Below are positions 39,311 through 54,000 of a stretch of 64,000 bases of DNA, in pieces (the first letter of the stretch is position 1; every line of letters starts with the position of its first letter). The translations under genes and the position numbers were made by a program. The notes under the pieces were generated by a model. That model had not been told where the DNA came from, searched no databases, and was given only the letters and a program-made list of their open reading frames with translations. Source of the stretch: Rhynchopus sp. YZ270_cl-10 (Eukaryota; Euglenozoa; Diplonemea; Diplonemida; Diplonemidae); contig OZ037849.1 in assembly GCA_964035575.1 (NCBI GenBank), positions 1 through 64,000 on the forward strand. Direction: 5' to 3'.

Positions 39311-41594
39311 TCTAATTATTACGGGTTTGCGGGGTCGTAAATGGGGAGTCTCCCAAGTGCCAAGTTTGCGTCGTCCGAGCAAGTCTGATGTGATTCTCCG
39401 GTAGACTGCTGCCGAGAAACGGGGTGATGTTTTGGGTTCAGTGTGGTTGACAAGTGTTTAATACCTAAAATGTGTGTGGCAGTTTTATACAGCCAGTAGG
39501 TATCCAGTTATTACGGGTTTGAGGGGTCGTAAACGGTCGCTTCCCAGGGTCACTTGGAATAGACAGACCTTGCATATCTGACATGATTCTCTGATAGAGT
39601 GGGGCCCAAAAACGACGTGGCGTACCGGGTGTGCCAGTCCTGGGCATCTGGCGATATTTAAAAATTGAAAATGGATATAAATACCCTATGCTACCGTGTA
39701 CTATGTATAAAATAGCCGTGAAATTTCGCCACATTTAACCACAACTACTCAAAACATCAAATCTGTTGCTTTAATGGACTCAGAGAGCATTTTTATAACC
39801 TGGACATGGGGGTCAGATTCCATGTTAGAGCACCTAAAATTTTGTCAAAAAGAAAATTTCCACTATTTGTGCCTCTCTGTATCTAATTATTACGGGTTTG
39901 CGGGGTCGTAAATGGGGAGTCTCCCAAGTGCCAAGTTTGCGTCGTCCGAGCAAGTCTGATGTGATTCTCCGGTAGACTGCTGCCGAGAAACGGGGTGATG
40001 TTTTGGGTTCAGTGTGGTTGACAAGTGTTTAATACCTAAAATGTGTGTGGCAGTTTTATACAGCCAGTAGGTATCCAGTTATTACGGGTTTGAGGGGTCG
40101 TAAACGGTCGCTTCCCAGGGTCACTTGGAATAGACAGACCTTGCATATCTGACATGATTCTCTGATAGAGTGGGGCCCAAAAACGACGTGGCGTACCGGG
40201 TGTGCCAGTCCTGGGCATCTGGCGATATTTAAAAATTGAAAATGGATATAAATACCCTATGCTACCGTGTACTATGTATAAAATAGCCGTGAAATTTCGC
40301 CACATTTAACCACAACTACTCAAAACATCAAATCTGTTGCTTTAATGGACTCAGAGAGCATTTTTATAACCTGGACATGGGGGTCAGATTCCATGTTAGA
40401 GCACCTAAAATTTTGTCAAAAAGAAAATTTCCACTATTTGTGCCTCTCTGTATCTAATTATTACGGGTTTGCGGGGTCGTAAATGGGGAGTCTCCCAAGT
40501 GCCAAGTTTGCGTCGTCCGAGCAAGTCTGATGTGATTCTCCGGTAGACTGCTGCCGAGAAACGGGGTGATGTTTTGGGTTCAGTGTGGTTGACAAGTGTT
40601 TAATACCTAAAATGTGTGTGGCAGTTTTATACAGCCAGTAGGTATCCAGTTATTACGGGTTTGAGGGGTCGTAAACGGTCGCTTCCCAGGGTCACTTGGA
40701 ATAGACAGACCTTGCATATCTGACATGATTCTCTGATAGAGTGGGGCCCAAAAACGACGTGGCGTACCGGGTGTGCCAGTCCTGGGCATCTGGCGATATT
40801 TAAAAATTGAAAATGGATATAAATACCCTATGCTACCGTGTACTATGTATAAAATAGCCGTGAAATTTCGCCACATTTAACCACAACTACTCAAAACATC
40901 AAATCTGTTGCTTTAATGGACTCAGAGAGCATTTTTATAACCTGGACATGGGGGTCAGATTCCATGTTAGAGCACCTAAAATTTTGTCAAAAAGAAAATT
41001 TCCACTATTTGTGCCTCTCTGTATCTAATTATTACGGGTTTGCGGGGTCGTAAATGGGGAGTCTCCCAAGTGCCAAGTTTGCGTCGTCCGAGCAAGTCTG
41101 ATGTGATTCTCCGGTAGACTGCTGCCGAGAAACGGGGTGATGTTTTGGGTTCAGTGTGGTTGACAAGTGTTTAATACCTAAAATGTGTGTGGCAGTTTTA
41201 TACAGCCAGTAGGTATCCAGTTATTACGGGTTTGAGGGGTCGTAAACGGTCGCTTCCCAGGGTCACTTGGAATAGACAGACCTTGCATATCTGACATGAT
41301 TCTCTGATAGAGTGGGGCCCAAAAACGACGTGGCGTACCGGGTGTGCCAGTCCTGGGCATCTGGCGATATTTAAAAATTGAAAATGGATATAAATACCCT
41401 ATGCTACCGTGTACTATGTATAAAATAGCCGTGAAATTTCGCCACATTTAACCACAACTACTCAAAACATCAAATCTGTTGCTTTAATGGACTCAGAGAG
41501 CATTTTTATAACCTGGACATGGGGGTCAGATTCCATGTTAGAGCACCTAAAATTTTGTCAAAAAGAAAATTTCCACTATTTGTGCCTCTCTGTA

Positions 41595-42165
41595 TCTAAT
41601 TATTACGGGTTTGCGGGGTCGTAAATGGGGAGTCTCCCAAGTGCCAAGTTTGCGTCGTCCGAGCAAGTCTGATGTGATTCTCCGGTAGACTGCTGCCGAG
41701 AAACGGGGTGATGTTTTGGGTTCAGTGTGGTTGACAAGTGTTTAATACCTAAAATGTGTGTGGCAGTTTTATACAGCCAGTAGGTATCCAGTTATTACGG
41801 GTTTGAGGGGTCGTAAACGGTCGCTTCCCAGGGTCACTTGGAATAGACAGACCTTGCATATCTGACATGATTCTCTGATAGAGTGGGGCCCAAAAACGAC
41901 GTGGCGTACCGGGTGTGCCAGTCCTGGGCATCTGGCGATATTTAAAAATTGAAAATGGATATAAATACCCTATGCTACCGTGTACTATGTATAAAATAGC
42001 CGTGAAATTTCGCCACATTTAACCACAACTACTCAAAACATCAAATCTGCTGCTTTAATGGACTCAGAGAGCATTTTTATAACCTGGACATGGGGGTCAG
42101 ATTCCATGTTAGAGCACCTAAAATTTTGTCAAAAAGAAAATTTCCACTATTTGTGCCTCTCTGTA
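41595..42165 (+). repeat. Satellite monomer 54 carrying T-to-C variant at 42050
   Basis: AAATCTGCTGCTTTAATGG instead of AAATCTGTTGCTTTAATGG, inside the conserved box. The same variant occurs in monomer 59. Confidence 0.85.
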
Positions 42166-44449
42166 TCTAATTATTACGGGTTTGCGGGGTCGTAAATGGG
42201 GAGTCTCCCAAGTGCCAAGTTTGCGTCGTCCGAGCAAGTCTGATGTGATTCTCCGGTAGACTGCTGCCGAGAAACGGGGTGATGTTTTGGGTTCAGTGTG
42301 GTTGACAAGTGTTTAATACCTAAAATGTGTGTGGCAGTTTTATACAGCCAGTAGGTATCCAGTTATTACGGGTTTGAGGGGTCGTAAACGGTCGCTTCCC
42401 AGGGTCACTTGGAATAGACAGACCTTGCATATCTGACATGATTCTCTGATAGAGTGGGGCCCAAAAACGACGTGGCGTACCGGGTGTGCCAGTCCTGGGC
42501 ATCTGGCGATATTTAAAAATTGAAAATGGATATAAATACCCTATGCTACCGTGTACTATGTATAAAATAGCCGTGAAATTTCGCCACATTTAACCACAAC
42601 TACTCAAAACATCAAATCTGTTGCTTTAATGGACTCAGAGAGCATTTTTATAACCTGGACATGGGGGTCAGATTCCATGTTAGAGCACCTAAAATTTTGT
42701 CAAAAAGAAAATTTCCACTATTTGTGCCTCTCTGTATCTAATTATTACGGGTTTGCGGGGTCGTAAATGGGGAGTCTCCCAAGTGCCAAGTTTGCGTCGT
42801 CCGAGCAAGTCTGATGTGATTCTCCGGTAGACTGCTGCCGAGAAACGGGGTGATGTTTTGGGTTCAGTGTGGTTGACAAGTGTTTAATACCTAAAATGTG
42901 TGTGGCAGTTTTATACAGCCAGTAGGTATCCAGTTATTACGGGTTTGAGGGGTCGTAAACGGTCGCTTCCCAGGGTCACTTGGAATAGACAGACCTTGCA
43001 TATCTGACATGATTCTCTGATAGAGTGGGGCCCAAAAACGACGTGGCGTACCGGGTGTGCCAGTCCTGGGCATCTGGCGATATTTAAAAATTGAAAATGG
43101 ATATAAATACCCTATGCTACCGTGTACTATGTATAAAATAGCCGTGAAATTTCGCCACATTTAACCACAACTACTCAAAACATCAAATCTGTTGCTTTAA
43201 TGGACTCAGAGAGCATTTTTATAACCTGGACATGGGGGTCAGATTCCATGTTAGAGCACCTAAAATTTTGTCAAAAAGAAAATTTCCACTATTTGTGCCT
43301 CTCTGTATCTAATTATTACGGGTTTGCGGGGTCGTAAATGGGGAGTCTCCCAAGTGCCAAGTTTGCGTCGTCCGAGCAAGTCTGATGTGATTCTCCGGTA
43401 GACTGCTGCCGAGAAACGGGGTGATGTTTTGGGTTCAGTGTGGTTGACAAGTGTTTAATACCTAAAATGTGTGTGGCAGTTTTATACAGCCAGTAGGTAT
43501 CCAGTTATTACGGGTTTGAGGGGTCGTAAACGGTCGCTTCCCAGGGTCACTTGGAATAGACAGACCTTGCATATCTGACATGATTCTCTGATAGAGTGGG
43601 GCCCAAAAACGACGTGGCGTACCGGGTGTGCCAGTCCTGGGCATCTGGCGATATTTAAAAATTGAAAATGGATATAAATACCCTATGCTACCGTGTACTA
43701 TGTATAAAATAGCCGTGAAATTTCGCCACATTTAACCACAACTACTCAAAACATCAAATCTGTTGCTTTAATGGACTCAGAGAGCATTTTTATAACCTGG
43801 ACATGGGGGTCAGATTCCATGTTAGAGCACCTAAAATTTTGTCAAAAAGAAAATTTCCACTATTTGTGCCTCTCTGTATCTAATTATTACGGGTTTGCGG
43901 GGTCGTAAATGGGGAGTCTCCCAAGTGCCAAGTTTGCGTCGTCCGAGCAAGTCTGATGTGATTCTCCGGTAGACTGCTGCCGAGAAACGGGGTGATGTTT
44001 TGGGTTCAGTGTGGTTGACAAGTGTTTAATACCTAAAATGTGTGTGGCAGTTTTATACAGCCAGTAGGTATCCAGTTATTACGGGTTTGAGGGGTCGTAA
44101 ACGGTCGCTTCCCAGGGTCACTTGGAATAGACAGACCTTGCATATCTGACATGATTCTCTGATAGAGTGGGGCCCAAAAACGACGTGGCGTACCGGGTGT
44201 GCCAGTCCTGGGCATCTGGCGATATTTAAAAATTGAAAATGGATATAAATACCCTATGCTACCGTGTACTATGTATAAAATAGCCGTGAAATTTCGCCAC
44301 ATTTAACCACAACTACTCAAAACATCAAATCTGTTGCTTTAATGGACTCAGAGAGCATTTTTATAACCTGGACATGGGGGTCAGATTCCATGTTAGAGCA
44401 CCTAAAATTTTGTCAAAAAGAAAATTTCCACTATTTGTGCCTCTCTGTA

Positions 44450-45020
44450 TCTAATTATTACGGGTTTGCGGGGTCGTAAATGGGGAGTCTCCCAAGTGCC
44501 AAGTTTGCGTCGTCCGAGCAAGTCTGATGTGATTCTCCGGTAGACTGCTGCCGAGAAACGGGGTGATGTTTTGGGTTCAGTGTGGTTGACAAGTGTTTAA
44601 TACCTAAAATGTGTGTGGCAGTTTTATACAGCCAGTAGGTATCCAGTTATTACGGGTTTGAGGGGTCGTAAACGGTCGCTTCCCAGGGTCACTTGGAATA
44701 GACAGACCTTGCATATCTGACATGATTCTCTGATAGAGTGGGGCCCAAAAACGACGTGGCGTACCGGGTGTGCCAGTCCTGGGCATCTGGCGATATTTAA
44801 AAATTGAAAATGGATATAAATACCCTATGCTACCGTGTACTATGTATAAAATAGCCGTGAAATTTCGCCACATTTAACCACAACTACTCAAAACATCAAA
44901 TCTGCTGCTTTAATGGACTCAGAGAGCATTTTTATAACCTGGACATGGGGGTCAGATTCCATGTTAGAGCACCTAAAATTTTGTCAAAAAGAAAATTTCC
45001 ACTATTTGTGCCTCTCTGTA
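44450..45020 (+). repeat. Satellite monomer 59 carrying the same T-to-C variant at 44905
   Basis: Same change at the same monomer offset, exactly 2855 bp (5 x 571) downstream of 42050. The four monomers between lack it. Confidence 0.85.
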
Positions 45021-48000
45021 TCTAATTATTACGGGTTTGCGGGGTCGTAAATGGGGAGTCTCCCAAGTGCCAAGTTTGCGTCGTCCGAGCAAGTCTGATG
45101 TGATTCTCCGGTAGACTGCTGCCGAGAAACGGGGTGATGTTTTGGGTTCAGTGTGGTTGACAAGTGTTTAATACCTAAAATGTGTGTGGCAGTTTTATAC
45201 AGCCAGTAGGTATCCAGTTATTACGGGTTTGAGGGGTCGTAAACGGTCGCTTCCCAGGGTCACTTGGAATAGACAGACCTTGCATATCTGACATGATTCT
45301 CTGATAGAGTGGGGCCCAAAAACGACGTGGCGTACCGGGTGTGCCAGTCCTGGGCATCTGGCGATATTTAAAAATTGAAAATGGATATAAATACCCTATG
45401 CTACCGTGTACTATGTATAAAATAGCCGTGAAATTTCGCCACATTTAACCACAACTACTCAAAACATCAAATCTGTTGCTTTAATGGACTCAGAGAGCAT
45501 TTTTATAACCTGGACATGGGGGTCAGATTCCATGTTAGAGCACCTAAAATTTTGTCAAAAAGAAAATTTCCACTATTTGTGCCTCTCTGTATCTAATTAT
45601 TACGGGTTTGCGGGGTCGTAAATGGGGAGTCTCCCAAGTGCCAAGTTTGCGTCGTCCGAGCAAGTCTGATGTGATTCTCCGGTAGACTGCTGCCGAGAAA
45701 CGGGGTGATGTTTTGGGTTCAGTGTGGTTGACAAGTGTTTAATACCTAAAATGTGTGTGGCAGTTTTATACAGCCAGTAGGTATCCAGTTATTACGGGTT
45801 TGAGGGGTCGTAAACGGTCGCTTCCCAGGGTCACTTGGAATAGACAGACCTTGCATATCTGACATGATTCTCTGATAGAGTGGGGCCCAAAAACGACGTG
45901 GCGTACCGGGTGTGCCAGTCCTGGGCATCTGGCGATATTTAAAAATTGAAAATGGATATAAATACCCTATGCTACCGTGTACTATGTATAAAATAGCCGT
46001 GAAATTTCGCCACATTTAACCACAACTACTCAAAACATCAAATCTGTTGCTTTAATGGACTCAGAGAGCATTTTTATAACCTGGACATGGGGGTCAGATT
46101 CCATGTTAGAGCACCTAAAATTTTGTCAAAAAGAAAATTTCCACTATTTGTGCCTCTCTGTATCTAATTATTACGGGTTTGCGGGGTCGTAAATGGGGAG
46201 TCTCCCAAGTGCCAAGTTTGCGTCGTCCGAGCAAGTCTGATGTGATTCTCCGGTAGACTGCTGCCGAGAAACGGGGTGATGTTTTGGGTTCAGTGTGGTT
46301 GACAAGTGTTTAATACCTAAAATGTGTGTGGCAGTTTTATACAGCCAGTAGGTATCCAGTTATTACGGGTTTGAGGGGTCGTAAACGGTCGCTTCCCAGG
46401 GTCACTTGGAATAGACAGACCTTGCATATCTGACATGATTCTCTGATAGAGTGGGGCCCAAAAACGACGTGGCGTACCGGGTGTGCCAGTCCTGGGCATC
46501 TGGCGATATTTAAAAATTGAAAATGGATATAAATACCCTATGCTACCGTGTACTATGTATAAAATAGCCGTGAAATTTCGCCACATTTAACCACAACTAC
46601 TCAAAACATCAAATCTGTTGCTTTAATGGACTCAGAGAGCATTTTTATAACCTGGACATGGGGGTCAGATTCCATGTTAGAGCACCTAAAATTTTGTCAA
46701 AAAGAAAATTTCCACTATTTGTGCCTCTCTGTATCTAATTATTACGGGTTTGCGGGGTCGTAAATGGGGAGTCTCCCAAGTGCCAAGTTTGCGTCGTCCG
46801 AGCAAGTCTGATGTGATTCTCCGGTAGACTGCTGCCGAGAAACGGGGTGATGTTTTGGGTTCAGTGTGGTTGACAAGTGTTTAATACCTAAAATGTGTGT
46901 GGCAGTTTTATACAGCCAGTAGGTATCCAGTTATTACGGGTTTGAGGGGTCGTAAACGGTCGCTTCCCAGGGTCACTTGGAATAGACAGACCTTGCATAT
47001 CTGACATGATTCTCTGATAGAGTGGGGCCCAAAAACGACGTGGCGTACCGGGTGTGCCAGTCCTGGGCATCTGGCGATATTTAAAAATTGAAAATGGATA
47101 TAAATACCCTATGCTACCGTGTACTATGTATAAAATAGCCGTGAAATTTCGCCACATTTAACCACAACTACTCAAAACATCAAATCTGTTGCTTTAATGG
47201 ACTCAGAGAGCATTTTTATAACCTGGACATGGGGGTCAGATTCCATGTTAGAGCACCTAAAATTTTGTCAAAAAGAAAATTTCCACTATTTGTGCCTCTC
47301 TGTATCTAATTATTACGGGTTTGCGGGGTCGTAAATGGGGAGTCTCCCAAGTGCCAAGTTTGCGTCGTCCGAGCAAGTCTGATGTGATTCTCCGGTAGAC
47401 TGCTGCCGAGAAACGGGGTGATGTTTTGGGTTCAGTGTGGTTGACAAGTGTTTAATACCTAAAATGTGTGTGGCAGTTTTATACAGCCAGTAGGTATCCA
47501 GTTATTACGGGTTTGAGGGGTCGTAAACGGTCGCTTCCCAGGGTCACTTGGAATAGACAGACCTTGCATATCTGACATGATTCTCTGATAGAGTGGGGCC
47601 CAAAAACGACGTGGCGTACCGGGTGTGCCAGTCCTGGGCATCTGGCGATATTTAAAAATTGAAAATGGATATAAATACCCTATGCTACCGTGTACTATGT
47701 ATAAAATAGCCGTGAAATTTCGCCACATTTAACCACAACTACTCAAAACATCAAATCTGTTGCTTTAATGGACTCAGAGAGCATTTTTATAACCTGGACA
47801 TGGGGGTCAGATTCCATGTTAGAGCACCTAAAATTTTGTCAAAAAGAAAATTTCCACTATTTGTGCCTCTCTGTATCTAATTATTACGGGTTTGCGGGGT
47901 CGTAAATGGGGAGTCTCCCAAGTGCCAAGTTTGCGTCGTCCGAGCAAGTCTGATGTGATTCTCCGGTAGACTGCTGCCGAGAAACGGGGTGATGTTTTGG

Positions 48001-51000
48001 GTTCAGTGTGGTTGACAAGTGTTTAATACCTAAAATGTGTGTGGCAGTTTTATACAGCCAGTAGGTATCCAGTTATTACGGGTTTGAGGGGTCGTAAACG
48101 GTCGCTTCCCAGGGTCACTTGGAATAGACAGACCTTGCATATCTGACATGATTCTCTGATAGAGTGGGGCCCAAAAACGACGTGGCGTACCGGGTGTGCC
48201 AGTCCTGGGCATCTGGCGATATTTAAAAATTGAAAATGGATATAAATACCCTATGCTACCGTGTACTATGTATAAAATAGCCGTGAAATTTCGCCACATT
48301 TAACCACAACTACTCAAAACATCAAATCTGTTGCTTTAATGGACTCAGAGAGCATTTTTATAACCTGGACATGGGGGTCAGATTCCATGTTAGAGCACCT
48401 AAAATTTTGTCAAAAAGAAAATTTCCACTATTTGTGCCTCTCTGTATCTAATTATTACGGGTTTGCGGGGTCGTAAATGGGGAGTCTCCCAAGTGCCAAG
48501 TTTGCGTCGTCCGAGCAAGTCTGATGTGATTCTCCGGTAGACTGCTGCCGAGAAACGGGGTGATGTTTTGGGTTCAGTGTGGTTGACAAGTGTTTAATAC
48601 CTAAAATGTGTGTGGCAGTTTTATACAGCCAGTAGGTATCCAGTTATTACGGGTTTGAGGGGTCGTAAACGGTCGCTTCCCAGGGTCACTTGGAATAGAC
48701 AGACCTTGCATATCTGACATGATTCTCTGATAGAGTGGGGCCCAAAAACGACGTGGCGTACCGGGTGTGCCAGTCCTGGGCATCTGGCGATATTTAAAAA
48801 TTGAAAATGGATATAAATACCCTATGCTACCGTGTACTATGTATAAAATAGCCGTGAAATTTCGCCACATTTAACCACAACTACTCAAAACATCAAATCT
48901 GTTGCTTTAATGGACTCAGAGAGCATTTTTATAACCTGGACATGGGGGTCAGATTCCATGTTAGAGCACCTAAAATTTTGTCAAAAAGAAAATTTCCACT
49001 ATTTGTGCCTCTCTGTATCTAATTATTACGGGTTTGCGGGGTCGTAAATGGGGAGTCTCCCAAGTGCCAAGTTTGCGTCGTCCGAGCAAGTCTGATGTGA
49101 TTCTCCGGTAGACTGCTGCCGAGAAACGGGGTGATGTTTTGGGTTCAGTGTGGTTGACAAGTGTTTAATACCTAAAATGTGTGTGGCAGTTTTATACAGC
49201 CAGTAGGTATCCAGTTATTACGGGTTTGAGGGGTCGTAAACGGTCGCTTCCCAGGGTCACTTGGAATAGACAGACCTTGCATATCTGACATGATTCTCTG
49301 ATAGAGTGGGGCCCAAAAACGACGTGGCGTACCGGGTGTGCCAGTCCTGGGCATCTGGCGATATTTAAAAATTGAAAATGGATATAAATACCCTATGCTA
49401 CCGTGTACTATGTATAAAATAGCCGTGAAATTTCGCCACATTTAACCACAACTACTCAAAACATCAAATCTGTTGCTTTAATGGACTCAGAGAGCATTTT
49501 TATAACCTGGACATGGGGGTCAGATTCCATGTTAGAGCACCTAAAATTTTGTCAAAAAGAAAATTTCCACTATTTGTGCCTCTCTGTATCTAATTATTAC
49601 GGGTTTGCGGGGTCGTAAATGGGGAGTCTCCCAAGTGCCAAGTTTGCGTCGTCCGAGCAAGTCTGATGTGATTCTCCGGTAGACTGCTGCCGAGAAACGG
49701 GGTGATGTTTTGGGTTCAGTGTGGTTGACAAGTGTTTAATACCTAAAATGTGTGTGGCAGTTTTATACAGCCAGTAGGTATCCAGTTATTACGGGTTTGA
49801 GGGGTCGTAAACGGTCGCTTCCCAGGGTCACTTGGAATAGACAGACCTTGCATATCTGACATGATTCTCTGATAGAGTGGGGCCCAAAAACGACGTGGCG
49901 TACCGGGTGTGCCAGTCCTGGGCATCTGGCGATATTTAAAAATTGAAAATGGATATAAATACCCTATGCTACCGTGTACTATGTATAAAATAGCCGTGAA
50001 ATTTCGCCACATTTAACCACAACTACTCAAAACATCAAATCTGTTGCTTTAATGGACTCAGAGAGCATTTTTATAACCTGGACATGGGGGTCAGATTCCA
50101 TGTTAGAGCACCTAAAATTTTGTCAAAAAGAAAATTTCCACTATTTGTGCCTCTCTGTATCTAATTATTACGGGTTTGCGGGGTCGTAAATGGGGAGTCT
50201 CCCAAGTGCCAAGTTTGCGTCGTCCGAGCAAGTCTGATGTGATTCTCCGGTAGACTGCTGCCGAGAAACGGGGTGATGTTTTGGGTTCAGTGTGGTTGAC
50301 AAGTGTTTAATACCTAAAATGTGTGTGGCAGTTTTATACAGCCAGTAGGTATCCAGTTATTACGGGTTTGAGGGGTCGTAAACGGTCGCTTCCCAGGGTC
50401 ACTTGGAATAGACAGACCTTGCATATCTGACATGATTCTCTGATAGAGTGGGGCCCAAAAACGACGTGGCGTACCGGGTGTGCCAGTCCTGGGCATCTGG
50501 CGATATTTAAAAATTGAAAATGGATATAAATACCCTATGCTACCGTGTACTATGTATAAAATAGCCGTGAAATTTCGCCACATTTAACCACAACTACTCA
50601 AAACATCAAATCTGTTGCTTTAATGGACTCAGAGAGCATTTTTATAACCTGGACATGGGGGTCAGATTCCATGTTAGAGCACCTAAAATTTTGTCAAAAA
50701 GAAAATTTCCACTATTTGTGCCTCTCTGTATCTAATTATTACGGGTTTGCGGGGTCGTAAATGGGGAGTCTCCCAAGTGCCAAGTTTGCGTCGTCCGAGC
50801 AAGTCTGATGTGATTCTCCGGTAGACTGCTGCCGAGAAACGGGGTGATGTTTTGGGTTCAGTGTGGTTGACAAGTGTTTAATACCTAAAATGTGTGTGGC
50901 AGTTTTATACAGCCAGTAGGTATCCAGTTATTACGGGTTTGAGGGGTCGTAAACGGTCGCTTCCCAGGGTCACTTGGAATAGACAGACCTTGCATATCTG

Positions 51001-54000
51001 ACATGATTCTCTGATAGAGTGGGGCCCAAAAACGACGTGGCGTACCGGGTGTGCCAGTCCTGGGCATCTGGCGATATTTAAAAATTGAAAATGGATATAA
51101 ATACCCTATGCTACCGTGTACTATGTATAAAATAGCCGTGAAATTTCGCCACATTTAACCACAACTACTCAAAACATCAAATCTGTTGCTTTAATGGACT
51201 CAGAGAGCATTTTTATAACCTGGACATGGGGGTCAGATTCCATGTTAGAGCACCTAAAATTTTGTCAAAAAGAAAATTTCCACTATTTGTGCCTCTCTGT
51301 ATCTAATTATTACGGGTTTGCGGGGTCGTAAATGGGGAGTCTCCCAAGTGCCAAGTTTGCGTCGTCCGAGCAAGTCTGATGTGATTCTCCGGTAGACTGC
51401 TGCCGAGAAACGGGGTGATGTTTTGGGTTCAGTGTGGTTGACAAGTGTTTAATACCTAAAATGTGTGTGGCAGTTTTATACAGCCAGTAGGTATCCAGTT
51501 ATTACGGGTTTGAGGGGTCGTAAACGGTCGCTTCCCAGGGTCACTTGGAATAGACAGACCTTGCATATCTGACATGATTCTCTGATAGAGTGGGGCCCAA
51601 AAACGACGTGGCGTACCGGGTGTGCCAGTCCTGGGCATCTGGCGATATTTAAAAATTGAAAATGGATATAAATACCCTATGCTACCGTGTACTATGTATA
51701 AAATAGCCGTGAAATTTCGCCACATTTAACCACAACTACTCAAAACATCAAATCTGTTGCTTTAATGGACTCAGAGAGCATTTTTATAACCTGGACATGG
51801 GGGTCAGATTCCATGTTAGAGCACCTAAAATTTTGTCAAAAAGAAAATTTCCACTATTTGTGCCTCTCTGTATCTAATTATTACGGGTTTGCGGGGTCGT
51901 AAATGGGGAGTCTCCCAAGTGCCAAGTTTGCGTCGTCCGAGCAAGTCTGATGTGATTCTCCGGTAGACTGCTGCCGAGAAACGGGGTGATGTTTTGGGTT
52001 CAGTGTGGTTGACAAGTGTTTAATACCTAAAATGTGTGTGGCAGTTTTATACAGCCAGTAGGTATCCAGTTATTACGGGTTTGAGGGGTCGTAAACGGTC
52101 GCTTCCCAGGGTCACTTGGAATAGACAGACCTTGCATATCTGACATGATTCTCTGATAGAGTGGGGCCCAAAAACGACGTGGCGTACCGGGTGTGCCAGT
52201 CCTGGGCATCTGGCGATATTTAAAAATTGAAAATGGATATAAATACCCTATGCTACCGTGTACTATGTATAAAATAGCCGTGAAATTTCGCCACATTTAA
52301 CCACAACTACTCAAAACATCAAATCTGTTGCTTTAATGGACTCAGAGAGCATTTTTATAACCTGGACATGGGGGTCAGATTCCATGTTAGAGCACCTAAA
52401 ATTTTGTCAAAAAGAAAATTTCCACTATTTGTGCCTCTCTGTATCTAATTATTACGGGTTTGCGGGGTCGTAAATGGGGAGTCTCCCAAGTGCCAAGTTT
52501 GCGTCGTCCGAGCAAGTCTGATGTGATTCTCCGGTAGACTGCTGCCGAGAAACGGGGTGATGTTTTGGGTTCAGTGTGGTTGACAAGTGTTTAATACCTA
52601 AAATGTGTGTGGCAGTTTTATACAGCCAGTAGGTATCCAGTTATTACGGGTTTGAGGGGTCGTAAACGGTCGCTTCCCAGGGTCACTTGGAATAGACAGA
52701 CCTTGCATATCTGACATGATTCTCTGATAGAGTGGGGCCCAAAAACGACGTGGCGTACCGGGTGTGCCAGTCCTGGGCATCTGGCGATATTTAAAAATTG
52801 AAAATGGATATAAATACCCTATGCTACCGTGTACTATGTATAAAATAGCCGTGAAATTTCGCCACATTTAACCACAACTACTCAAAACATCAAATCTGTT
52901 GCTTTAATGGACTCAGAGAGCATTTTTATAACCTGGACATGGGGGTCAGATTCCATGTTAGAGCACCTAAAATTTTGTCAAAAAGAAAATTTCCACTATT
53001 TGTGCCTCTCTGTATCTAATTATTACGGGTTTGCGGGGTCGTAAATGGGGAGTCTCCCAAGTGCCAAGTTTGCGTCGTCCGAGCAAGTCTGATGTGATTC
53101 TCCGGTAGACTGCTGCCGAGAAACGGGGTGATGTTTTGGGTTCAGTGTGGTTGACAAGTGTTTAATACCTAAAATGTGTGTGGCAGTTTTATACAGCCAG
53201 TAGGTATCCAGTTATTACGGGTTTGAGGGGTCGTAAACGGTCGCTTCCCAGGGTCACTTGGAATAGACAGACCTTGCATATCTGACATGATTCTCTGATA
53301 GAGTGGGGCCCAAAAACGACGTGGCGTACCGGGTGTGCCAGTCCTGGGCATCTGGCGATATTTAAAAATTGAAAATGGATATAAATACCCTATGCTACCG
53401 TGTACTATGTATAAAATAGCCGTGAAATTTCGCCACATTTAACCACAACTACTCAAAACATCAAATCTGTTGCTTTAATGGACTCAGAGAGCATTTTTAT
53501 AACCTGGACATGGGGGTCAGATTCCATGTTAGAGCACCTAAAATTTTGTCAAAAAGAAAATTTCCACTATTTGTGCCTCTCTGTATCTAATTATTACGGG
53601 TTTGCGGGGTCGTAAATGGGGAGTCTCCCAAGTGCCAAGTTTGCGTCGTCCGAGCAAGTCTGATGTGATTCTCCGGTAGACTGCTGCCGAGAAACGGGGT
53701 GATGTTTTGGGTTCAGTGTGGTTGACAAGTGTTTAATACCTAAAATGTGTGTGGCAGTTTTATACAGCCAGTAGGTATCCAGTTATTACGGGTTTGAGGG
53801 GTCGTAAACGGTCGCTTCCCAGGGTCACTTGGAATAGACAGACCTTGCATATCTGACATGATTCTCTGATAGAGTGGGGCCCAAAAACGACGTGGCGTAC
53901 CGGGTGTGCCAGTCCTGGGCATCTGGCGATATTTAAAAATTGAAAATGGATATAAATACCCTATGCTACCGTGTACTATGTATAAAATAGCCGTGAAATT

